A stretch of DNA of 7,448 nt from Chitinophaga pinensis. GTDB taxonomy: Bacteria > Bacteroidota > Bacteroidia > UKL13-3. Under the pieces are notes generated by a model that was not told where the DNA came from, did not search any database, and worked only from the letters and a program-made list of their open reading frames with translations. The DNA lies in assembly GCA_945875195.1 (NCBI GenBank), contig CAMCJW010000141.1, forward strand, positions 1 through 7,448, given 5' to 3'. Every line of letters starts with the position of its first letter. Position 1 is the stretch's first letter. The position numbers and the translations under genes were made by a program. This document shows, one piece after another, positions 1-5,806 of this stretch.

Positions 1-3
1 CTA

Positions 4-10
4 CTCCCTC
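4..10 (-). promoter_or_regulatory. Possible ribosome binding site for a gene beyond the left edge
   Basis: Directly after the TGA stop of the TolC-family gene, the minus strand reads GAGGGAGTAG to the window edge. GAGGGAG is purine-rich and resembles a Shine-Dalgarno core. This would suit a further operon gene starting just beyond the edge; a membrane-fusion protein or ABC transporter gene would be the natural partner. Only ten bases are visible, so this is a weak call and could be chance. Confidence 0.25.
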
Positions 11-1495
11 TCACAACCCTTGTTGGGTATGTATATCATACAGCGTGGTGCTTCTTAGGGTGTAATACGCTTGCCAATAGGCTGCTATTGCATTTACATA
101 TCCTTGTTTGGCTTGCAATTGTTGGCTTTGTGCAAGCAGCAAATCGGTGTAGGTGAGTTTGCCGACTTTGTATTTGTTGTAGCTGATGGCATACCTGCGT
201 TGGGCTATACTATCTGCCAATTGAGCGTTATTAATTTGTTGTAGTGAAATATTATAAGCTTGTAGTTGACTCATTATATCATTGGTGATGCGCTGTTCTA
301 ATTGTTGTATTTGAAGTTGAGCATTTTTCAACTGATAATCTGCAATTTTAAAACTGGAAGTATTAGCTCCTGAACTAAACAATGGAACAGCAACGCCTAT
401 TGTAGCATTTTGCTGGGTTAGCAGGTTTTGATAAGCATCGTTTAAAACCGGTGCAGACTGGTTGCTACCGTAACCTGCTATTAAGTTAAAACTTGGTATG
501 CGACTTAATTTAGCTCGTTGCAAGGCTGCTTCATTTTGCAACTGAGCTAATTTTTGCTGTTCATACTCGGGACTATTGTTTTTGAATGAAGCTATTAATT
601 GCGTTAATGTACTTTCTGAAATTGAATTAACTGCACTATTATTTGGTTTGCTTTCCACCAATGAAAGGTCTGTTGCCGGTATGGCAAGTAAGTTACAAAA
701 CTTAATTTTCAATAAGTCATCATTCGCCTTTACTTGTTGCAGTTGGGTGGTTGTATTTATTTGTTCCAGTTGTATTTGTAAGTATTCTTCTTCGCCAATT
801 TTACCTAATTTTAGTTTGAGTGTTGCAGCTTGCAATAAACTATCGGTATTGATTTTATTAGCTTGTAATAGGATGAGTTGCTGCTGTGATTGCAGCAACG
901 CATGAAATTGATTGCTTACATCCAATGCCAATTGCTCCTGTTGTTTGATAAAAACTTTTGAACCAATTAATTTATTTATGCGTGCAGTTTTTAGATTAAA
1001 AGCCGTTTCATTAAACCGAAACAAGGGTTGATTAAACCCCAGCACGAAGGGTTGTGTATTGTAGTTGGTGGTGCGGTCTCCGCTTAGCCTATCAAACCTG
1101 TTGATGTTACTGCTTGCAGTAAACGTGCCACCAGTAGCTGCAATTTTTTGGCTAAGGCTAACACCCATAGTGCTATATGCTTGCTCTACTGTTGTAAACT
1201 TAATGGTACCATCAGGTTGGGTTACACTGGTAATGCTGCTATTGTAGCCAGGCAAGTTTGCGTTGAGGTTTACCTGCGGAAACAATTGTGCGCGCTGCAA
1301 TTTGTAAGTTTGCTCGGCTAACTGTGCCTGATTTTGGTTAATAAGCGCTTGCAAGCTTTGCTGCTGTGCAAGGCTAATGGCTTGTTGCAGGCTTAGGGTT
1401 GTTTGGGCTATTAAATAATAAGGTAAATAGAATGCCAACAATAGCATTAATCTGATGACTACAATGTGCCTATTTAGTTTACGTTGCTTTTGCAT
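11..1495 (-). CDS. TolC-family outer membrane efflux protein
   Basis: This 494-residue protein is an outer-membrane efflux channel of the TolC/OEP family. Such proteins trimerise into a beta-barrel plus a long alpha-helical tunnel that docks onto an inner-membrane exporter. Residues 1-30 form a signal peptide: a basic n-region (KQRKLNRH), a hydrophobic core (LMLLLAFYLPYYLIA) and probable cleavage before Gln31. The mature part begins with the family's typical LSLQQAISLAQQQS. Two similar helical repeats follow. The first has LKLKLGKIGEEEYLQIQ near 226-242. The second has YNKYKVGKLTYTDLLLAQS near 439-457, and the protein closes with YWQAYYTLRSTTLYD. Long Gln-rich helices are normal for the family. 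The gene starts inside the end of the LanB gene (17-base overlap) behind an AAGGA site, so it is translationally coupled to it. I infer that it exports the operon's modified peptide. The substrate cannot be read from sequence, and general drug efflux remains possible. No inner-membrane partner is visible. Confidence 0.93.
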   Translation of the reverse strand: MQKQRKLNRHIVVIRLMLLLAFYLPYYLIAQTTLSLQQAISLAQQQSLQALINQNQAQLAEQTYKLQRAQLFPQVNLNANLPGYNSSITSVTQPDGTIKFTTVEQAYSTMGVSLSQKIAATGGTFTASSNINRFDRLSGDRTTNYNTQPFVLGFNQPLFRFNETAFNLKTARINKLIGSKVFIKQQEQLALDVSNQFHALLQSQQQLILLQANKINTDSLLQAATLKLKLGKIGEEEYLQIQLEQINTTTQLQQVKANDDLLKIKFCNLLAIPATDLSLVESKPNNSAVNSISESTLTQLIASFKNNSPEYEQQKLAQLQNEAALQRAKLSRIPSFNLIAGYGSNQSAPVLNDAYQNLLTQQNATIGVAVPLFSSGANTSSFKIADYQLKNAQLQIQQLEQRITNDIMSQLQAYNISLQQINNAQLADSIAQRRYAISYNKYKVGKLTYTDLLLAQSQQLQAKQGYVNAIAAYWQAYYTLRSTTLYDIHTQQGL

Positions 1496-4400
1496 ATTTT
1501 TCCTTGGCTAGTGCAGAGGTGTAATATTTTTGAAGCAACTGATAAATCATAAACTCTTCAAAGCGCTGATTTGAGTTGAAAAAGCGATTCACAAACATGT
1601 GGTTATAACTTGGTATTAACTCATCAATGGTTTTACCATTTTTCGTTTGCTGAATATTATTTGATAAAGGTTGTAATTGCTGCTTTTGCTTTTTGTAAAT
1701 CGTAAGCACTTGTTTAAAAAAAATGTCATTCTTTAAATCTTCTGGTATAGTTCCATTATTTAATTTTTCAATATTTGCTGAGTTGTTTCTGTATGTGACT
1801 TTTATTCTATCCCTTAGCATTTGTGATTGTTGCAGCCCAAACTCCCTTGCGAAAACGTTGGCACTTTCCTCTATCAAGGTTAAACGTTCTTCGGTGTTGT
1901 AACCAAACGCATCAAACAAATTTATTACACCAAGTAAACCCACTAAAAATCGGTGAGTTTGTAACTGGTCAGTTTTAATCAATTTTAGGATTTCTATAGT
2001 TGTTTGTGAATTGATATAAAAAACCGATTCCGATATGTCTATTGTTTTATGCCCGTATCGTTCCAGTTCGCGTTGGTAGGTATCTGTTTGTATTTTCCAT
2101 ATTATGCCTTGCTTTACAAGTCCTGCAAGCTCTTTTTTAATAATTGTATTTAAAGCAGTAAAATCCGTTGTGTGGGTTAGCTTAAATCGTAAACGAATGT
2201 GATTTTTCGGGTCAGTATAGCGTATGAAAAACCACTTATTAATGATGCCTTCTTTTTGCAGTTTATGAGTGATTCTATCAATCTGTTGAATGAGTACTTT
2301 GTCTGCCGTTTTAGTTCCGGTATAAAGTTTAAAGTAAACCCATTCGCTGTAAGGTTCGAAAATTCGTTGGGTACTAGCTTGTGCAATCTTCTTTTGATTT
2401 CGTAATTCAGTCGCTGTTTCTGTCTTATCAGCTTGTTTTACAAATGGGATAATGATTTCGTTTGTATAGCCATTGCCGTTTTCATCTTTAACCAATAAGT
2501 TATTTTCGTTAAACAAGCTCTCCGTAAGTTTAATCGTAGTATATTTTTTTGCGACATCTAATAGAATATCTAAGCATAATTGATTTGTAAGGTCCAACAA
2601 CAATTCATTATCACCTTCACTTAAAAATACCTTTTGGGGCAAGCTGTATTCTTTTATTAAGTCAGCAAACATTGTAAGGCGTTGTTCAGGTTTGGCTTTT
2701 TGTATTGCCTTTAAATCTGACGATTTCACATTCCAATAGGCGGGCGAAAGAATGATATTTTTATAGGTAATGCGTGGCAAAAATTTTTCACCACCTAAAA
2801 AACTCCAATTCCAGCCTATATATGTTTTAATACCTTGATGCTGCAAATCACATAAAAAATGATAAATAGGTAAACCCATTGCTGAATAATTATGTGCATT
2901 TGCCATACGTGGTAGCACTTCTTTATTTAATCGCTTTGAACGTAATACAACCTTATCGTTTTTAACGCTTACCATCAGGTCATTAACTTGTATTTGCTGT
3001 TTATGGGGCAAGGTACTCAAAGCTAGGTAAGGTATTTCGTATTCACGGTAATGTGGGCGTGTTAAAATATTGCCCAAACGCCCTTCCGAAATATGAACAA
3101 TTTCGGCAAATACTTTATCGGGTTGTAAGGCTTCTTCTTTCTTTGCTATGTCAACACATAAATCGGCTATCCTTTTATCTAAATGACCAAATCTGCCAGG
3201 CAATATGGTTGCATTATTGCTCATGCCGCCCCAAACTATTTTTGTAACTTCATCCTCTTGCAACAGTTCACCCATAAATGCCATGCTATTAGGCAAGGGA
3301 TGGTTTGGAACTTTAAATTGTTTGATATCTTCATCGGTAATGGCAATTGATGCTAGGTTTTCTTTTTGCGCTTTTAGGTATAAATCAAACCTAAATTTTG
3401 CATACACATCCCACAGCATATTGTTTTTGTTGCTGCTGCGGTATTCGGTTTCGCTTATTGCATTTTTATAGTTAATCCCTATATCGGTATCTAATAATTC
3501 AAGCAATGGAATTTCTGCTTCTTCGTAACGTTCGTAAAAGGCGCGTTTAAATCTGGTAAGTGTACTTTGACTTTCATCAAATACACTTAATCTATTCAAT
3601 ACCTCGGCTGCTTCCAATACCTGATTAGAGATTTCTTGATTGATATTCGATTGAATACACTCTTTAAGCGTATCAACCTGTATAAATTTATTTTCATTAA
3701 TGGCCGTGGTAAAATACGATGTTAGCACGAATTTTATATTTGCGGTTTTTTCAATGATGGCTTCTTCTGATACTAAAATTGCGTTAACATCATTGGACAA
3801 ATTTTCATACTGCTTAAATTGACGTAGCTTGTTAAAGAGCACGGTTTGGTATTCTTCACCACTAACGTTTGGATAAATTTCATTAATTAGTACCTGGCTT
3901 GTAATAAGTTCGTTTAGGTATTGTGTTGCTTCTTCTTTATCAAAACCAAATTCAGCAATGATGTTTATACATTGGCTGTAGCTCAATCCTTTTGCCCTTT
4001 GTTTAATAAGTTTACCGAGCACCACATTATCATCAATGTTTACCAAATGGAAAACAGTACGAGAATTAACTGTTCTAAACTCATGGTAACGCCACTTTTT
4101 ACCCACCAAGTATAAACTAGTATTGGGATAATAAAATAATGCTTCAATTAGTGTTTCATCCTTACACAAATCATGATATACATTAACCAAATAATCCATA
4201 TCCAGGCGCAGTTTTGGTTGTGGTATGGATGATATTTTCATATCCGTTTCTTCGCTAGTTACTGGCACAGTATGAAGCCCTGCAAATAAGCCATAAGGAG
4301 TACAGCGGGTGCAAGCTCGGGTATAGTATTTTAAAAGGCTTTTTTGCAGTTTATCATCCGGCTTATCTGATGGTTTTAGCTTGAGCAATTGGGCATGTAA

Positions 4401-4541
4401 CACAGGCGATGCGACATAAAGTGCATTATTCAAGACGGATTGCGAAAAGTAATCTGGTATATTAAGTATGTTTCTTACCTGCGCAAAAGGCATCATAGGA
4501 GTGCGAATTATAGCTCCGTTACACTTATAATTTTGTTGCAT
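1479..4541 (-). CDS. lanB: Class I lanthipeptide dehydratase (LanB, full length)
   Basis: This 1020-residue protein is a LanB-type dehydratase. The family dehydrates Ser and Thr in a precursor peptide to Dha and Dhb by glutamylation from Glu-tRNA, then eliminates glutamate. It acts in the cytoplasm, usually with LanC. The N-terminal glutamylation domain (about 1-700) shows RTPMMPF at 13-19 and R75/R79 followed by TPYGLFAG at 81-88. It also has GRFGH at 449-453, RPHYREYEIPY at 495-505 and KEVLPRMANAHNY at 540-552. The C-terminal elimination domain (about 728-1020) shows WFFIRYTDP at 770-778, HIRLRF at 781-786 (R783, R785) and DTYQRELERYG at 820-830 (E825, R828). It ends with SYNHMFVNR at 978-986 (H981). 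These match the elimination-site signatures known from NisB, so both half-reactions look intact. Length is normal for a fused LanB. The ATG lies 4 bases after the LanC stop, without a clear Shine-Dalgarno site. A dehydratase for a thiopeptide-like product is the main alternative, but LanC next door favours a lanthipeptide. The gene symbol is the generic family name. Confidence 0.95.
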   Translation of the reverse strand: MQQNYKCNGAIIRTPMMPFAQVRNILNIPDYFSQSVLNNALYVASPVLHAQLLKLKPSDKPDDKLQKSLLKYYTRACTRCTPYGLFAGLHTVPVTSEETDMKISSIPQPKLRLDMDYLVNVYHDLCKDETLIEALFYYPNTSLYLVGKKWRYHEFRTVNSRTVFHLVNIDDNVVLGKLIKQRAKGLSYSQCINIIAEFGFDKEEATQYLNELITSQVLINEIYPNVSGEEYQTVLFNKLRQFKQYENLSNDVNAILVSEEAIIEKTANIKFVLTSYFTTAINENKFIQVDTLKECIQSNINQEISNQVLEAAEVLNRLSVFDESQSTLTRFKRAFYERYEEAEIPLLELLDTDIGINYKNAISETEYRSSNKNNMLWDVYAKFRFDLYLKAQKENLASIAITDEDIKQFKVPNHPLPNSMAFMGELLQEDEVTKIVWGGMSNNATILPGRFGHLDKRIADLCVDIAKKEEALQPDKVFAEIVHISEGRLGNILTRPHYREYEIPYLALSTLPHKQQIQVNDLMVSVKNDKVVLRSKRLNKEVLPRMANAHNYSAMGLPIYHFLCDLQHQGIKTYIGWNWSFLGGEKFLPRITYKNIILSPAYWNVKSSDLKAIQKAKPEQRLTMFADLIKEYSLPQKVFLSEGDNELLLDLTNQLCLDILLDVAKKYTTIKLTESLFNENNLLVKDENGNGYTNEIIIPFVKQADKTETATELRNQKKIAQASTQRIFEPYSEWVYFKLYTGTKTADKVLIQQIDRITHKLQKEGIINKWFFIRYTDPKNHIRLRFKLTHTTDFTALNTIIKKELAGLVKQGIIWKIQTDTYQRELERYGHKTIDISESVFYINSQTTIEILKLIKTDQLQTHRFLVGLLGVINLFDAFGYNTEERLTLIEESANVFAREFGLQQSQMLRDRIKVTYRNNSANIEKLNNGTIPEDLKNDIFFKQVLTIYKKQKQQLQPLSNNIQQTKNGKTIDELIPSYNHMFVNRFFNSNQRFEEFMIYQLLQKYYTSALAKEKYAKAT
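1501..1505 (-). promoter_or_regulatory. Shine-Dalgarno-like site of the TolC-family gene
   Basis: The minus strand reads AAGGA, then five bases (AAAAT), then the ATG at 1495. The site lies inside the last codons of the LanB gene (Ala-Lys-Glu-Lys). It supports the ATG at 1495 over the internal Met17 codon at 1447, which would remove the basic n-region of the signal peptide. It is the best ribosome binding site at any junction in the window; the LanC and LanB starts have none that is obvious. Confidence 0.55.
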
Positions 4542-4545
4542 TAAT

Positions 4546-5802
4546 TTAGCTTAGTAATAGGCAGCGATCCCAAGTGGGCTCTATTTCAGACATTCCAGCA
4601 ATTATCGACAAGCCAATTCCAGACAGTCCATTCAAAAATCCAAGGTTAGGTAAATACTCTTTTGTATTAGATTCAGAAGCATTGGCATATGCCAAAAAGG
4701 AATATTTTTGCATTCCGTGATTGTAATATTTATCAAATAATATATTATACCAATTCAAGGATGCCTCTTTAAAATCTAAAACCCCTGTCTCTTGATATAA
4801 ACGGTTATACATATGGGCATTTCCGGCAGCCCCATGACACAATCCACCATCTCTAACCATTGATTTTTCAAATGATATTTCTATGGAATTTAACGCGATT
4901 TTAACAGCTAAATCATTGTAGCTTTTATCACCCAATAATTTTGATAAGTTTAAGAACATTAAACTAATTCCTAAATCTGAATAACACCAACCTAAACGGC
5001 TTGGATAAATATCCCTGGAAATACCCGAAAAATTTTTAAAATAGTAACTGTTTTCAGATTTTTGCATTTCAGAAAGCATGAATTTTATAGCACTATCTAA
5101 TAATTTTTTAGCTTCGAGGTATTGAGGAAATTGAAGGCATATGAAATTCAACATCGATATAATACTTGGTACGCCATGAGCCAGGCCTAAATTTGAGTCT
5201 TTAGGAATCTTATTTACGTCAGTTATGTTAGGATATAAATGAGAAATGTTACTTGCTGAAAACCATCTAATACCATTACTGTTTTCAATAGCAGTAGCAC
5301 TGAGTGCGTAAACTATCTTTCTCACGACTATCTCTTTAAATTTTATATTAATTGCTTGAGATCTCAATAGGTATAAACATGATCCTAAGTATCCACTAAA
5401 GAAGTCAAAGTTTGCTTTTTTAATATCCTTGTCAATAAATTGAATTACATACTTATCAATTTCGACTAATAGTTCATTTTTTTGCAAGTCCTCTGCCTGG
5501 TTAAAAGTAGAGTTTATAGAAAATCCAATTCCTGATAGGCCATACATCAAAGTTCCATCTATTTTTTTTGTGAAAATTAAATTCAAAATGCGTTCTAATA
5601 TGAATTCCATTTCTTTTTTATCGGAATAATTTGTAAAACGACATAAATACGACTTGTAAATTAGATACCCAGACAAACCATTTATTAAGGTTACATCTTT
5701 ACATTTCTTAGTATCATTTTCGATTGCTTCAGTAATATCGTTCAACGCCAGCTGCGCTTTTTGGCAAAGGTATGGTGGCATTATTGATTTCCATGGTCCC
5801 AT
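4546..5802 (-). CDS. lanC: Lanthionine synthetase C-like cyclase (LanC)
   Basis: This 418-residue protein is a LanC-type zinc enzyme. The family adds Cys thiols of a precursor peptide to dehydrated Ser/Thr made by LanB, forming lanthionine rings in the cytoplasm. The sequence shows the repeated Gly motifs of the alpha/alpha toroid: NGLSG 41-45, YGLSGIGFSI 88-97, FSGYLGS 135-141, LAHGVPSI 207-214, CYSDLGIS 273-280, CHGAAGNAH 322-330 and NGLSGIGLSI 391-400. The three zinc ligands are present as C273, C322 and H323. Also present are H209 and R269 (four residues before C273), plus D133, which aligns with the catalytic Asp region of NisC. The end, WDRCLLLS, is typical. One departure is WCYSD where WCYG is usual. 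The ATG lies 4 bases after the peptidase stop, and the LanB gene starts 4 bases after this stop, so the three genes appear co-transcribed. Met8 (ATG at 5781) is an alternative start. The gene is much more AT-rich than LanB. The gene symbol is the generic family name. Confidence 0.95.
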   Translation of the reverse strand: MGPWKSIMPPYLCQKAQLALNDITEAIENDTKKCKDVTLINGLSGYLIYKSYLCRFTNYSDKKEMEFILERILNLIFTKKIDGTLMYGLSGIGFSINSTFNQAEDLQKNELLVEIDKYVIQFIDKDIKKANFDFFSGYLGSCLYLLRSQAINIKFKEIVVRKIVYALSATAIENSNGIRWFSASNISHLYPNITDVNKIPKDSNLGLAHGVPSIISMLNFICLQFPQYLEAKKLLDSAIKFMLSEMQKSENSYYFKNFSGISRDIYPSRLGWCYSDLGISLMFLNLSKLLGDKSYNDLAVKIALNSIEISFEKSMVRDGGLCHGAAGNAHMYNRLYQETGVLDFKEASLNWYNILFDKYYNHGMQKYSFLAYANASESNTKEYLPNLGFLNGLSGIGLSIIAGMSEIEPTWDRCLLLS

Positions 5803-5806
5803 AATT

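Noticed and set aside
1..30. Possible transcription terminator after the TolC-family gene
   Set aside because: Only ten bases follow the stop codon and no hairpin with a T-run can be seen. The purine-rich bases fit a following gene better.
576..905. Plus-strand ORF of 109 codons with many Cys, superficially like a Cys-rich precursor peptide
   Set aside because: It lies fully antisense to the TolC-family gene. Its Cys and Ser codons come from reverse-complemented Gln/Ala/Leu-rich helices, and it lacks a recognisable leader or its own ribosome binding site.
2177..2386. Minus-strand ORF of 69 codons within lanB in another frame
   Set aside because: It overlaps the strongly conserved elimination-domain coding sequence and has no family-like features.
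3205..3471. Plus-strand ORF of 88 codons with Ser/Cys-rich start, considered as a LanA candidate
   Set aside because: It is fully antisense to the conserved dehydratase domain of LanB, shows no leader-core layout, and the other plus-strand ORFs look equally like shadows.
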